A DNA stretch of 64,000 nt from an uncultured bacterium (lineage in GTDB: Bacteria; Pseudomonadota; Gammaproteobacteria; Burkholderiales; Burkholderiaceae_C), in NCBI GenBank assembly GCA_903928495.1, contig CAIYQZ010000028.1, positions 42,545 through 106,544 of the forward strand, given 5' to 3'. Under the pieces are notes generated by a model. The model was not told the DNA's origin. It did no database searches and was given only the letters and a program-made list of their open reading frames with translations. The position numbers and the translations under genes are program-made. Position 1 is the first letter of the stretch, and each line of letters opens with the position of its first letter. Below are positions 35,501-43,461 of the stretch, piece by piece.

Positions 35501-37990
35501 CAACAGCACAGAAGCAGGGGCGACCAGCGAGCGCCGCAGGTTGTCGGCCAGCTTCCAGCGGTTGATGCCTGCCATGGGCCAGCGGCGGGGGTTCAGCAGA
35601 AACGGCAGCAGTTGCCAGTCGCCACGGGTCCAGCGGTGCAAGCGGTCGCTGGCGACGCGGGGCTGGCTGGGGTCTGACTCGATCAAGGTGGCGTCGCTCA
35701 CCACGGCGCAACGGGCCAGCGAGCCTTCCAGCAGGTCGTGGCTGAGGATTTGCCCCTCTGGCAAGCGGCCCTGCCCCAGCACTGCATGGGCGGCTGCCAC
35801 GTTGATGAGGCCTTTGCCGGTGAAGCTGCCTTCGGCAAACAGGTCTTGGTACACGTCTGACGCCATGGCGCTGTAGGGGTCTATGCCGCCTTGGCCTGCA
35901 AACAGCCAGTGGTACGCAGTGCAGTCGGCGCGCTGGGGCAAAGGAGCCATCACACGCGGTTGCAAAAAGGTGTATCCGGCCACCAGGCGTTGTCCGCTGG
36001 CGTCCAGCCGGGGGTGGTTTTGTGGGTGGGCTGCCACGCCCACCAGGGCGCTCAGTTGGCCAGGGGGCAACTGGGTGTCGCTGTCCAGCGTCAGCAGGTG
36101 GCGCGTGTGGGGGGCGATGGAGGCCAGCGCGCCCAGCGGCAGAAACGGGCCGGCGCTACCAGTGGCCAGGGAGGCCAGCAGTTGCTCCAGCTTGCCGCGT
36201 TTGCGCTCCCAGCCCATCCAGCGTTGCTGGGTGGCGCAATGGGTGCGGGCCCGGTGAAGCAGCAAAAAACGGGGCGTGCCGGTGCCATCTGTGCACGGGT
36301 GTTGTGTATTGAGCGCGTCGACACCGGCCACAGCCAGGGCCAGCAGGTCGGCGTCGGCGGGTGTGCTGGCTTGGGTGGCATCGGCCCAGTCGCTGAGCAG
36401 GGCGAACTGGGCGTGGCGTTCGGGGTTGGCCAGGTGGTGCAGGTGCAGACGGTGCACCAGTTGGGCGATGGTGCGCTCGTCGCTGAGCAGGGCGGGCACC
36501 ACCACCAGCACGCGCTCAGCCTCTGGAATGCCTTGGGCCAGCTCGAAACGGGGCAGGTGCGCCGGTTTGACCGACTCGCTGATGAGCCGGTTGACCACCG
36601 CCACCACGGTTTCAGAGGCGGGCAGCCAGAGCGCCATCCAGGCCAGCAAGGCCCAGCCAGCCGCCAGCAAGCCACTCACCTGCCACGCCCCCGGTGCAGT
36701 GCCCTGCACGGCCCACACCAACGCAGCGGTGCCCAGCACCTGCGCCAACAGGTAGACGGGCAGCCGGGACGCTGCCTGCAGCGTGTGCCATGCCCCGGAG
36801 GCGCGCCGGTCCAGGCCCAGTTGTGCGTCCAGCGTGGAGCGGCCAGGGCCGCTGAGCCAGTGTTGCGCCAGCGCCTCGGGGCCGGTGTGGGCTTGCATCT
36901 GGGTCATCAGGGCGGACGCCACGGCGGCCTCTCCCAGTGCGCAGCGGGCCGACAGGCGCTCGATGGCGTGCAGGGTGTGGTCGCGCGTGGCGGCGTCTTC
37001 CGCCAGAAACACGGGCGATGCCAACAGCGTTTGCATCACCACACTGGCGCTGGCCACGGTGCCGGGCCAGTCGGCCGCGCCGATCAGCCGCAGCGAGGTG
37101 ACGGCGTTGCCCACGCTGAGGTTGTCGGCGGCTTGGTCGGCGTTGTGCTGGGCCTGGGCAAAGGCCAGATCGGGCAGCAGGCCTTGCAGCCATTGGCGGA
37201 TGCGTGCCGCCGCCATGCCATCGCCCGTGACCCGACGCCCGGCCAGTGCCTGTGCCAGTTGCACGGTGAACACGCGCTCGACCCCGCGCAGCGCCAGGGT
37301 GGCCACGGTGCGTTTGAGCGTGTTGAGGTCGATGCCACCAATGTGATCGGCGCATTGGTTGGCCAGTTCGCACGCCGCTTTGTGGGCGGCCAGGCGGTCG
37401 GCCAGGCGGCGCAGGTTTTCCACCAGTACCACGCGCAGGGTGGTGGGCAAGGCCCACAGCTCGGCTTGTGTCAGCTCGCGCTGCGTCTGGTAGGCCTGCA
37501 GAAAATGCACCAGCAGGGTTTCATCGAAGGCGCTGTCGGTGTGTGCCACAAAGGCCCAGGCCACGCCGTAGATGCGGGGCAACCCAATGAGGGGCTCGTC
37601 TTGCAACACGGGCAGGCTGCGGTAGAAGCGGCGGGGCAGCCCCGCGCGGATCTCGCGCAGCTGGTCTTCGATCAGATGAAAGTTGTCTACCAGCCAGTCG
37701 GCCGCGGGACTCAGGCCGTGGCCGTTGTGGGCCTGCTCGGCGATGTAGCGGTGCGCCGCACGCAGTGTGCGGATGTTGTGTCGCAAACGTGGGTAGAACG
37801 TGGCCTGCCCGAAGTCGGCCTTGGCCGCGCGGTGGGTTTGCCCCAGGCTGATGCCGTGTTGGGCAAACCGCTCCAGTCCAAAAATTTCAGCCCTGATGGG
37901 TGCGCTGGCCACGCCATTCGAGCGGTCCAGCACAGGTGCCAGTTTGGGGTTCAGCCAGGGCCAGGGAGGAATCCGTGTGGGTGTTGGCAT
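29555..37990 (-). CDS. cyclic beta-1,2-glucan synthase (NdvB/Cgs/ChvB-like)
   Basis: At 2811 residues this is the largest gene here and has the size of the Brucella and Agrobacterium enzymes. The inner-membrane protein makes, elongates and cyclises periplasmic beta-1,2-glucans from UDP-glucose. Membrane segments near residues 430, 840 and 970 flank a GT84 glycosyltransferase domain with TLDSDTQLP near residue 637 and HRWTRGDWQ near residue 787. Two carbohydrate-binding repeats and a glucoamylase-like region follow in the middle, and a C-terminal GH94-like phosphorylase domain has GTGDWNDGMNRVG near residue 2477, which sets ring size. It is preceded by a small membrane-protein gene 3 nt away. 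Cyclic glucans serve in osmoadaptation, matching the surrounding stress genes. Confidence 0.93.
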   Translation of the reverse strand: MPTPTRIPPWPWLNPKLAPVLDRSNGVASAPIRAEIFGLERFAQHGISLGQTHRAAKADFGQATFYPRLRHNIRTLRAAHRYIAEQAHNGHGLSPAADWLVDNFHLIEDQLREIRAGLPRRFYRSLPVLQDEPLIGLPRIYGVAWAFVAHTDSAFDETLLVHFLQAYQTQRELTQAELWALPTTLRVVLVENLRRLADRLAAHKAACELANQCADHIGGIDLNTLKRTVATLALRGVERVFTVQLAQALAGRRVTGDGMAAARIRQWLQGLLPDLAFAQAQHNADQAADNLSVGNAVTSLRLIGAADWPGTVASASVVMQTLLASPVFLAEDAATRDHTLHAIERLSARCALGEAAVASALMTQMQAHTGPEALAQHWLSGPGRSTLDAQLGLDRRASGAWHTLQAASRLPVYLLAQVLGTAALVWAVQGTAPGAWQVSGLLAAGWALLAWMALWLPASETVVAVVNRLISESVKPAHLPRFELAQGIPEAERVLVVVPALLSDERTIAQLVHRLHLHHLANPERHAQFALLSDWADATQASTPADADLLALAVAGVDALNTQHPCTDGTGTPRFLLLHRARTHCATQQRWMGWERKRGKLEQLLASLATGSAGPFLPLGALASIAPHTRHLLTLDSDTQLPPGQLSALVGVAAHPQNHPRLDASGQRLVAGYTFLQPRVMAPLPQRADCTAYHWLFAGQGGIDPYSAMASDVYQDLFAEGSFTGKGLINVAAAHAVLGQGRLPEGQILSHDLLEGSLARCAVVSDATLIESDPSQPRVASDRLHRWTRGDWQLLPFLLNPRRWPMAGINRWKLADNLRRSLVAPASVLLLVLSMSGVGPAPLVALALVLSAHIAGPLLGAAAALVPAQGGFAWLRCYRLAALDVARAVTGGLWHLTQLLQQALRHTDAVARTLFRLGLSRRHLLTWQTAASLHTAAPLARSTQWAKHLLGPLLALAALMAFQWAHVPLAWPLEALLLAWVVAPALAWGAGLPLRHHRTRLAPADHTALHGVARDTWRLFERVVDASSHHLPPDNLQTSPVDMVAQRTSPTNVGLYLLSAVCARQFGWLGTQDLLDRLEATLATLDTLARHRGHFMNWTDTSTLQPLLPRYVSTVDSGNLSAHLLAVAQACRQWAGLPFDPAPAAQALQRCKARLMEPVPPNHPETTTWLQADLHVTQASALRDTQALEAPNGTALASQRLHALAQRLDALAWAPDYSFLYHPKRHLFHIGYRLEEQVLDSAFYDLLASESRLTSVVAIAKGDVPAAHWAALGRPYFAVGVRAGLRSWSGSMFEYLMPGLVLAEPHGGALHEAAHAAVAEQVACLRHQHVPWGMSESAYAERDTSLAYQYAPQGVPRLALRRTPAAELVVAPYATALATQVDAPLACANLRAFETFNARGPYGFCEALDFTPSRQTHGGRVMRVQTHMAHHQGMTIVALANVLLDHVAQRWGMANPSIEAVQSLLHERAPRLVPVLQAPPPRLPAAALSRRPTGLSQSLEPGDSPVPPTLLMTNGRYSVALRPNGAGHSRWGPTGLHRWRDDVLRDTHGQFLYVRTDPAQGPKSLTLHPAPDPQAVYQCEFHADRAQLSAQWPGMQTQVTVWVSPEDDIELRRVVLDNLGDHPLELDILAAFEVTLAPPGADEAHPAFSNLFVQAHWHAPAQALVCQRTPRLATEDTMHCAHFVAHTECEVLGVQLQTDRQRWLGRNHAPSGPLGEVVPAPSVSGPLVTGLDPVSVLSVRLRVPPGGQAVVTFGTAANDQLATLMAVVDKYRQPSSVERASVMSATLAGIQSGPHHLRPDVLPALQALTTGLLFTLPKQDATPGTGNRCDRRVLWPLALSGDKPLLVVDIAVLQGLGLLRTLLQALHTWARSALACDVVILSHEAHSYHMPLQQELLALRERHGAELRGLPGGTVVGLHVHRTQDLSAVQLDTLASLARLRLNADGRPLHHHVLAWLAWHRASRLPVAGVAARWLGATPTRVPALRNAQVPPVPVGRFANDGGRFAFQASAQCRPARPWVNVLANPGFGALVSEAGGGHTWALNSRLHQLTPWANDPVADPPGEWLLLQDRRSEAVWALCPSAWGDAGVVYDVTHSLGTTRIAHRRGELSVAVVWCVDPHTAVKHVRVELTNHGTTRQHLRLLGMVEWQMGEQRQHRATTHTALATRTPSDTNAVLLCTQVEAAAGFEQHTAFWAMGAPAQPHTSEPDGPDWTCDRREFFDPQGQLVLPQRLGQHSGWGMDPCAALVRRMSLPAGTHATQVFVLGHAASPALATALATQALATPVGDREQAVADGWHALLGSCQVHTPDPLFDALTNHWLLYQTVSSRLWAKAGYYQAGGATGFRDQLQDAMALAWARPTLLREHIVQAASRQFEAGDVQHWWHNPGGAGVRTHFSDDLLWLPCAISHHQRTTGDTGLLDEAVPFLQGAPIPEGAEDSYTTPQPGGTPASVYEHAARALDHSLRTGTHGLPLMGTGDWNDGMNRVGHGGRGESVWLAWFLCAITPDWVALAHRRGDTARAERWAHALTGWQAALNTSEGNGAWDGAWDGAWYRRAFFDDGSPLGSHTQAECRIDLIAQAWAVLSGAAPPERQAQAMASAEALLVNPQAGLVQLLSPPLAHAQPSAGYIQAYPPGVRENGGQYTHGAVWALMATAQLAREQGADADTPYRLFTYLSPAHRAAHSVWGPAYGLEPYAVAGDVYSQPPYEGRGGWSWYTGAAGWLHRAAVESILGLQWQADTLCLLPCLPSHWPRAQLTLVRGPVHLVFTLLRATPHDVQHELDAQGARLLQPGEPLAWRGLAGPTRFVVPLPL

Positions 37991-37993
37991 GCC

Positions 37994-38236
37994 TCAGCTC
38001 AGCCACAGCCAGCCGGTGACCAGCGCACCGATCACCAGTGCCACGGTGGCAAACCGCGTGGCGATCAGGCCCTGCATGGTCAACGCGCCACTGCCGATGC
38101 CGGACAGGCCGCCGCCGCGAAGGCGGCACAAGGCCACATGGCTTTGCAGCGTGGACTGTTCTGACAACGACACCTCTGCGGTGCGACCCGCGCTGGCGGT
38201 GTACCAGCGAGGGGCTTGGGGAGGGATTTGTGGCAT
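37994..38236 (-). CDS. small single-span membrane protein before the glucan synthase gene
   Basis: An 80-residue protein with a Pro/Arg/Ser-rich N-terminal part and one C-terminal membrane segment (FATVALVIGALVTGWLWL). I recognise no family. It ends 3 nt before the glucan synthase start on the same strand, so the two are very likely translated from one mRNA. It could be an accessory subunit of the synthase or unrelated. The ATG at 38236 is the most natural start; a Crp-like half-palindrome lies 50 bp upstream. Confidence 0.6.
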   Translation of the reverse strand: MPQIPPQAPRWYTASAGRTAEVSLSEQSTLQSHVALCRLRGGGLSGIGSGALTMQGLIATRFATVALVIGALVTGWLWLS

Positions 38237-38285
38237 GAGCTGTGTCCGGTGGATGGGCTTTGTTTGTAGGGGGGCCACTGCCCAG

Positions 38286-38309
38286 CGTCTGTGCGCTGAC
38301 GAACCTTTG
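38286..38309 (-). promoter_or_regulatory. Crp-like palindrome upstream of the glucan synthase operon
   Basis: CGTCTGTGCG, 4 nt, CGAACCTTTG: one arm matches 9 of 10 and the other 4 of 10. The good half (CGCACAGACG on the minus strand) faces the operon start 50 bp away. Confidence 0.35.
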
Positions 38310-38334
38310 CAACCCCTGGAGGGCCGTGTCTGGC

Positions 38335-38358
38335 CCTGTGTTCGGTATCGAACTGACG
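38335..38358 (+). promoter_or_regulatory. Crp-like palindrome upstream of the polysaccharide locus, degenerate
   Basis: CCTGTGTTCG, 4 nt, CGAACTGACG matches 13 of 20 arm positions and contains the self-complementary TTCG/CGAA centre. It lies 119 bp upstream of the start at 38477. Confidence 0.3.
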
Positions 38359-38476
38359 CACCGGCGCGCCGCAGCCAAAGTCCGCCCGACGCTGCCCGCA
38401 CCCCCTCGTGTGATGTGTTTGCCGGTAGCAAAGCCCCCTGTCCCGTCAGGGGCGGTTGATTTTGGAAAGCAACACC

Positions 38477-38794
38477 ATGAACTTGATGCTCAAGCGGCTG
38501 CGGGCCTGTCCCGATGCACAGGCACTAGCGACCGAGCTGGTGCACACCTGTACGCGCTACGGGCCCATCCGCTACCTGAAAGTGCTCATGGCCACACACC
38601 GGGGGCGGCTGCAGGCCTTGTGCTTCTGGCAAATGGGCACCGCCGCTGCCGAGCAGCAAGTGATGGATGCCCTGTCCGCCCGCAGAGTGGCCAATTACCT
38701 GGTGCTGGTGGTGGCGATGCAGCAGCCCTGGGACGGGGAGTCAGCTGCAGCCCCGCCGTCCTCCCCAAGCTGGGAGCACGCGCTGTGGACATGA
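38477..38794 (+). CDS. hypothetical protein, first gene of the polysaccharide locus
   Basis: A 105-residue soluble protein with alternating helix and strand (LRACPDAQALATELVHTCTR, GPIRYLKVLMATHRGRLQAL, VANYLVLVVAM) that resembles a small ferredoxin-like or RRM-like fold. No catalytic motif is visible and I do not recognise it. GGAAAGC precedes the ATG. Its stop overlaps the start of the glycosyltransferase gene (ATGA), so expression is coupled to the synthase; a small regulatory partner is possible. Confidence 0.65.
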   Translation: MNLMLKRLRACPDAQALATELVHTCTRYGPIRYLKVLMATHRGRLQALCFWQMGTAAAEQQVMDALSARRVANYLVLVVAMQQPWDGESAAAPPSSPSWEHALWT

Positions 38795-40095
38795 CTACAC
38801 CCCTCGTCTGGCAGCCCGGGCCCTGGGCGCACAACGCGCTGGCTGCCATGGCTGCAGTGCTGTTTGCCGTGATTTGCGTGATGGTGGTTTACGCGGTGCG
38901 CCACGGTGTGCTCACGCTCAACCGCTTGCTGGGCAAGCAGCGGCATCCGTACCTGGACATTGACCAGGCCACCTGGCCCGAGATCACGGTGTTCATTGCC
39001 GCGCACAACGAGGAGAAGGTGATTGCCGGGTGCCTGCAGGCACTTCTGAACTCCAATTACCCGCCCGAGCGACTGAAGATCGTGCCGGTCAACGACCGCT
39101 CCAGCGACGGCACCAGGGCCATCATCGACGCATGGAGTGCGCGCCACCCGGGGCGCATCACGCCCTTCCACCGCAGCACGGGCAAGCCTGGCAAGGCGGC
39201 GGCGCTGAAAGACGCGTTGCACCACGTGCAGGGCGACATTGCCATCATTTTTGATGCCGATTACATGCCTGGTCGGGGGGTGCTGAAGCAGTTGGTGGCG
39301 CCCTTTTTCGACCCCGAGGTGGGGGCCGTGATGGGCCGCGTGGTGCCGCTGAACACGGGGGCCAACCTGCTCACCCGAATGCTGGATCTGGAACGCTCGG
39401 GCGGCTACCAGGTGGACCAGCAAGCCCGCATGAACCTCCGACTGGTGCCGCAATACGGCGGCACTGTGGGGGGCGTGCGCCTCTCGGCTGTGGCGGCAGT
39501 GGGCGGCTGGCACGACGACACGCTGGCCGAAGACACCGACATCACCTACCGCCTGCTTTTGAGCGGCTGGAAAACGGTCTACACCAACCGCTCGGAGTGC
39601 TACGAAGAAGTGCCCGAGGACTGGGCCGTGCGCATCAAGCAAGTGAAACGCTGGGCCAAGGGCCACAACCAGGTGTTGCTGCGCCATGGCTACCGGTTTG
39701 CCACCAGTCCGTTCCTGAGCTGGGCCGAGCGGCTCGACGGCCTGCTTCTGCTGTGTGTCTTCGTGCTGCCGCCCGTGCTGCTGCTGGGTTGGCTGCTGGC
39801 CATTGGCCTGTATTTCTTCAACGCGGGCTCACTGCTGACCCAGCTCATTTCGGTCTTTGCGTTGATGGCCTACGGCACCTTGGGCAACTTTGCTGCCTTT
39901 TTCGAAATTGCCATGGCGGTGCTGCTGGACGGCAAACGCAACCGGCTGCGCCTGTTGCCGTTCAGCTTGCTGGGCTTTGTGGTGAGTCTGGTGGCCATTT
40001 CGGTGTCGGTGTGGGACCTGTTGCTCGACCGCCTGCTGCGGCGCGACATGGTTTGGGAAAAAACCGTTCGCTACAGAAAGCCGAGCATTGAATGA
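38791..40095 (+). CDS. membrane glycosyltransferase, family 2 (processive synthase type)
   Basis: A 434-residue inner-membrane enzyme with the layout of polysaccharide synthases such as PgaC and hyaluronan synthase. One N-terminal membrane segment (residues 16-38) is followed by a cytoplasmic GT2 domain, then three or four C-terminal segments from residue 316 on. Catalytic motifs are complete: D102 in VNDRSSDGT, DAD at 155-157, ED at 247-248 in TLAEDTDITYRL and the acceptor motif QVKRW at 284-288. It should polymerise a sugar from a nucleotide donor and extrude the chain. The nearby UDP-GlcNAc 2-epimerase suggests N-acetylhexosamine donors. Start and stop overlap both neighbouring genes. Confidence 0.9.
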   Translation: MTTPLVWQPGPWAHNALAAMAAVLFAVICVMVVYAVRHGVLTLNRLLGKQRHPYLDIDQATWPEITVFIAAHNEEKVIAGCLQALLNSNYPPERLKIVPVNDRSSDGTRAIIDAWSARHPGRITPFHRSTGKPGKAAALKDALHHVQGDIAIIFDADYMPGRGVLKQLVAPFFDPEVGAVMGRVVPLNTGANLLTRMLDLERSGGYQVDQQARMNLRLVPQYGGTVGGVRLSAVAAVGGWHDDTLAEDTDITYRLLLSGWKTVYTNRSECYEEVPEDWAVRIKQVKRWAKGHNQVLLRHGYRFATSPFLSWAERLDGLLLLCVFVLPPVLLLGWLLAIGLYFFNAGSLLTQLISVFALMAYGTLGNFAAFFEIAMAVLLDGKRNRLRLLPFSLLGFVVSLVAISVSVWDLLLDRLLRRDMVWEKTVRYRKPSIE

Positions 40096-41144
40096 CCGTC
40101 GAATATGCGCCATACGTGATTTTTGCCATATTTTCCACGGGTTTGCTGCTCGTGGCGTTCCGGCCTGCTTGGTCTGAGTGGCGGCACCCCACCGACACCG
40201 AGCCACTTCAGGTGCTGCCCAACTACACCAGTGACATCGACCACTTTGCCGACCAGTTCCGTGAGGCGGTGATGGGCCGGTTGTCGGGCGATCTTGCGTC
40301 GTTTGCCGATGTGTTCGACTTTGCCCCGGACGACCTGGATGCGCTGGACTGGAGCCAGGTGCAGCGCCCCGTGGTGTGCCTGACCACCGTCAAGCCTCAG
40401 CGTGCCATTCGCGGCACGGCCGCGCTGTTTGTGCACGGTGACATTGACACCCACGTGGCCAGCCAATTCCAGGCGCTGCTGGCCCAGGGAGCCATCAGGC
40501 TGGCGCCTGGTTCGGTCATCCGCGAATGGGCGCACGGCGACGGGGTCGTGCATTTGGGCAAGGGCTGCGCCGCGTTGCGGCGGTTGTCGTCGTCCACCGC
40601 GCTGGAGCTGGAGGCCGACTGCTGCTTCGAGCGCCTGCAAGCGCCCCTGATACAGCTGGGGCTGTCCGAGACCGTGCCGCTGGTTCGCCACACCCGCGTG
40701 CCCAGACGTCCGCTGACCGAGGGCTTGCTGAGTGAGCTGGATGGCGCCTTGCAGCAAACCCCGCTCCTCACCCTGGTGCAAGGCAATTGCAAGTTGCCCC
40801 GTTCGCACCGATACCAGGGCTCGCTGATCGTGACGGGGCGGCTGTCCATTGGGGCTGGCACGGAAATCTTCGGCGATGTGAAAGCCCGGGGGGGTGTGGT
40901 GATGGAGGCCCAGGCGCGGGTGCACGGTGCGCTGTGCAGCGAGCAGCAATTGCAACTGCTGGACCAGGCCTTTGTGCTGGGGCCGGTGGTGTCGGAGTCG
41001 GTCATTTTGCTCGGGCCCCATGTGCGCCTGGGTCTGCCTGAAGCACCCACCACGGTCAGCGCTACCCACATCATGGCCGAGGCGGGGGCCATGGCCCACG
41101 GCACAGTGTGGGCGCGTGAGGGAGGTGTGGTGTGGGCTGCATGA
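40092..41144 (+). CDS. membrane-anchored protein with bactofilin-like beta repeats
   Basis: A 350-residue protein with one N-terminal membrane segment (APYVIFAIFSTGLLLVAF, residues 6-23). The C-terminal half contains short glycine-centred strands typical of right-handed beta-helix or bactofilin folds (GSLIVTGRLSIGAGTEIFGDVKA near residue 240, then VVMEAQARVHGAL). Earlier segments repeat this less regularly (GTAALFVHGDIDTH). Bactofilins polymerise into scaffolds that place cell-wall and polysaccharide enzymes; here membrane anchoring and coupling to the synthase gene (ATGA overlap) would suit a scaffold. The match is structural, not a firm family assignment. Confidence 0.6.
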   Translation: MTVEYAPYVIFAIFSTGLLLVAFRPAWSEWRHPTDTEPLQVLPNYTSDIDHFADQFREAVMGRLSGDLASFADVFDFAPDDLDALDWSQVQRPVVCLTTVKPQRAIRGTAALFVHGDIDTHVASQFQALLAQGAIRLAPGSVIREWAHGDGVVHLGKGCAALRRLSSSTALELEADCCFERLQAPLIQLGLSETVPLVRHTRVPRRPLTEGLLSELDGALQQTPLLTLVQGNCKLPRSHRYQGSLIVTGRLSIGAGTEIFGDVKARGGVVMEAQARVHGALCSEQQLQLLDQAFVLGPVVSESVILLGPHVRLGLPEAPTTVSATHIMAEAGAMAHGTVWAREGGVVWAA

Positions 41145-42139
41145 GCCAGCTGCTTGCCCGGTGGCTGCGCCATGCGTGGCTGTTGACCCTTGGGGGTGCC
41201 CTGTTGTGCGCGGGCGCACGGGCCGCAGTGCCTTTGGGGCCGTTGGACCTGACAGGCTACGCCGGAGCCGATGGTGCCATCAGCGTGCAGCACCAAGGGG
41301 ACACCGTGGACCCCTACTTTGCCCTGCAAGCCCTGCTGCTGGCCCGCGAGTTCGGCCTGGACATTGCGCCTTACGCCCAACCGTGGGCCCACTGGCTGCT
41401 GCAGCGCCAAAAGCCCGATGCCACCTTTGACCGCTTTTGCCGTGTGGGCCCCGTGTGGGCGCCGTGCAAAACGGCGGATGCAGACGACGCATTGCTGGCC
41501 CTGTGGATGCGACTGCTCGACACCATGCCCCACGAGCTGGAAAGCAACCCACGCTGGGGCATCAGCCACCGGGCGAGCGGCGCAGCTTTGGCCGCGTTGA
41601 TGGACCCCTCGCGCGGGGTTTACATGGTGTCGCCGGTGTACCAGCACGGCCTGTTCATGGACAACCTGGAGGTGCTGTCTTACCAGCCAACGTGCAAACC
41701 GCCTTGTGCGGCCGCCCGGGCCCGCAGCGGCCGCTTGGCGCATGACATCCACCGTGTGTTCTGGGATGCGGACACGCGCCAGTTTCTGGTGTCCACACAG
41801 CCCGAACAAAAGGCCATGCCCGATGCCTTTTACCCGGCCCAGGTGACACAGCTGTACCCCCTGCTGTTCGACTTCAAGCTCATACACCTGCACCCCAAGG
41901 CGCATTACCGCCGCTGGATGCAGCAGCACCGGGCCAGTTGGCTGGCGCAGTCGCACAAAGACTTTGCCTGGGGACTGGTAGCGCTGAAGTTTCAAGACAC
42001 GACCTCCGCCGGTTGCTGGTTGCGCGAGACCGCCGCTGCGCGCGGCACGTCGCATTGGATCGTGACCGACGAAGTGGCCCGCCAGGTGCTGCTGCACCGC
42101 CGGGTGTCGCCCGCCGCACCGGGTGTGGCGTGCCACTGA
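41141..42139 (+). CDS. secreted hypothetical protein, possible alpha/alpha-barrel glycan enzyme
   Basis: A 332-residue exported protein (signal LLTLGGALLCAGARA, cleavage near residue 29). The start at 41141 is taken because it overlaps the previous stop (ATGA); an ATG 9 nt upstream is in frame. The mature part is helical, with Trp/Asp-rich blocks: WAHWLLQRQKPDATFDRFCR, TADADDALLALWMRLLDTMP and YPAQVTQLYPLLFDFKLIHL. Residue pattern and order resemble the gene at 45425, including the Asp-x-Asp-Asp-Ala block. This is suggestive of six-hairpin glycosidases (GH8-like), as found beside bacterial cellulose synthases, but I cannot identify catalytic residues. Confidence 0.6.
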   Translation: MSQLLARWLRHAWLLTLGGALLCAGARAAVPLGPLDLTGYAGADGAISVQHQGDTVDPYFALQALLLAREFGLDIAPYAQPWAHWLLQRQKPDATFDRFCRVGPVWAPCKTADADDALLALWMRLLDTMPHELESNPRWGISHRASGAALAALMDPSRGVYMVSPVYQHGLFMDNLEVLSYQPTCKPPCAAARARSGRLAHDIHRVFWDADTRQFLVSTQPEQKAMPDAFYPAQVTQLYPLLFDFKLIHLHPKAHYRRWMQQHRASWLAQSHKDFAWGLVALKFQDTTSAGCWLRETAAARGTSHWIVTDEVARQVLLHRRVSPAAPGVACH

Positions 42140-42204
42140 CCCCCTCCTTCTTCATTTTTCCCACGCGCGAATCCTTCCCGAACCCACCCACAAAGAGGTC
42201 CTTC

Positions 42205-43452
42205 ATGTTTCCCAAAACCCATCTGGTGTGCATTGGCACCCGCCCCGAAATCATCAAAATGGCGCCGGTGTACCGCCAGCTCAAAGCGCAAGGCCAGAAC
42301 GTGCGGGTGCTGCACACGGGTCAGCACGGAGCCATGGCCGATGCGCTGTACGGTTTTTTCGACATGCCGCCGGACATCAGCATCGATTTGCAGCGCCAGT
42401 CGTCCTCGCTGGCGCACCTGTCGGTGGCGCTGATGAACGGCATTGAAGATGCCATGCACACCCTGCGGCCCGATGTCATGCTGGTGCAGGGCGACACCAG
42501 CTCGGCACTGGTGGGGGCCATGGTGGGCTACTACCACGATGTGCCCGTGGCCCACATCGAGGCGGGGCTGCGCACCGGCGAACGCGAACCGTTTCCGGAA
42601 GAGAAAAACCGCGAACTGATTGGCCGCCTGGCCCACTGGCACTTCACCCCCACCGTGCAATGCACGCACAACCTGCTGGCCGAGGGGGTGAAAGAAGCGC
42701 GCATACAGGAGGTGGGTAACACCGTGATCGACGCGGCGCTGTGGACCAGCGAGCGCATCAGCCAGCCTGACTTTGACCTGCTGGCCGCGTATCCGGACAA
42801 CCTGCGGGCCTTCATGCAGCAGTACCTCCAGCAGCGACTGATTCTGGTGACGGCGCACCGACGCGAAAACTGGGGGCAACCCATTCGCAACATTGCCCAG
42901 GCCCTGGCTCGCACCCTGGCCGAGCAACCCGACGTGGTGGCTGTCTGGCCGGTGCACCCCAACCCCGCCGTGCGTGCCGACGTGGAGGCGGTGCTGGGCG
43001 GGTTGCCCACCGCCGTGCGGGCGCGCATCTGCCTGACCGAGCCGCTGGGCTACCAGGTGCTGATTGCGCTGCTGCTGCGCTGTTACTTCACCCTGACCGA
43101 TTCGGGCGGCATACAGGAGGAAGCTTCGGCGTTTGGCAAGCCGGTGCTGATCGCCCGCGAGAGCACCGAGCGTCAGGAGTTGGTGCAAGTGGGCGGTGCC
43201 GTGCTGGTGGGCACCGATGTGGATGCCATCCACCGCCACGCCACGGAGCTGCTGACCCAGGTCGACGCTTACCGCGCCATGCAACTGGCGCGCAGCCCCT
43301 TTGGGGACGGCCACACTGCGCAGCGCATTGCTGCCGCACTGGCCGGGGCGCTGCCTGGGCGCAAAGGGTCATCGGTGTTGCCGTTTGCACCGGCGGTGCA
43401 CAGCACGCCCCGTACTGCCCACCCGGTGACAGCCGTTGCCGCCCACGCTTGA
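42205..43452 (+). CDS. wecB: UDP-N-acetylglucosamine 2-epimerase, non-hydrolysing
   Basis: A 415-residue cytoplasmic enzyme that interconverts UDP-GlcNAc and UDP-ManNAc. It has the family's N-terminus CIGTRPEIIKMAPV, HTGQHGAMA, VQGDTSSALVGAM, HIEAGLRTGEREPFPEEKNR (substrate and catalytic region), VTAHRRENWG and TDSGGIQEEASAFGKPVL. The C-terminal 40 residues extend beyond the usual length of about 375. AGAGG precedes the ATG at 42205. No UDP-ManNAc dehydrogenase (wecC) follows, so ManNAc itself may be the sugar used by the nearby GT2 synthase. It lies inside the polysaccharide locus, 9 bp before the YaiO-like gene. Confidence 0.93.
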   Translation: MFPKTHLVCIGTRPEIIKMAPVYRQLKAQGQNVRVLHTGQHGAMADALYGFFDMPPDISIDLQRQSSSLAHLSVALMNGIEDAMHTLRPDVMLVQGDTSSALVGAMVGYYHDVPVAHIEAGLRTGEREPFPEEKNRELIGRLAHWHFTPTVQCTHNLLAEGVKEARIQEVGNTVIDAALWTSERISQPDFDLLAAYPDNLRAFMQQYLQQRLILVTAHRRENWGQPIRNIAQALARTLAEQPDVVAVWPVHPNPAVRADVEAVLGGLPTAVRARICLTEPLGYQVLIALLLRCYFTLTDSGGIQEEASAFGKPVLIARESTERQELVQVGGAVLVGTDVDAIHRHATELLTQVDAYRAMQLARSPFGDGHTAQRIAAALAGALPGRKGSSVLPFAPAVHSTPRTAHPVTAVAAHA

Positions 43453-43461
43453 AAGCACCCC

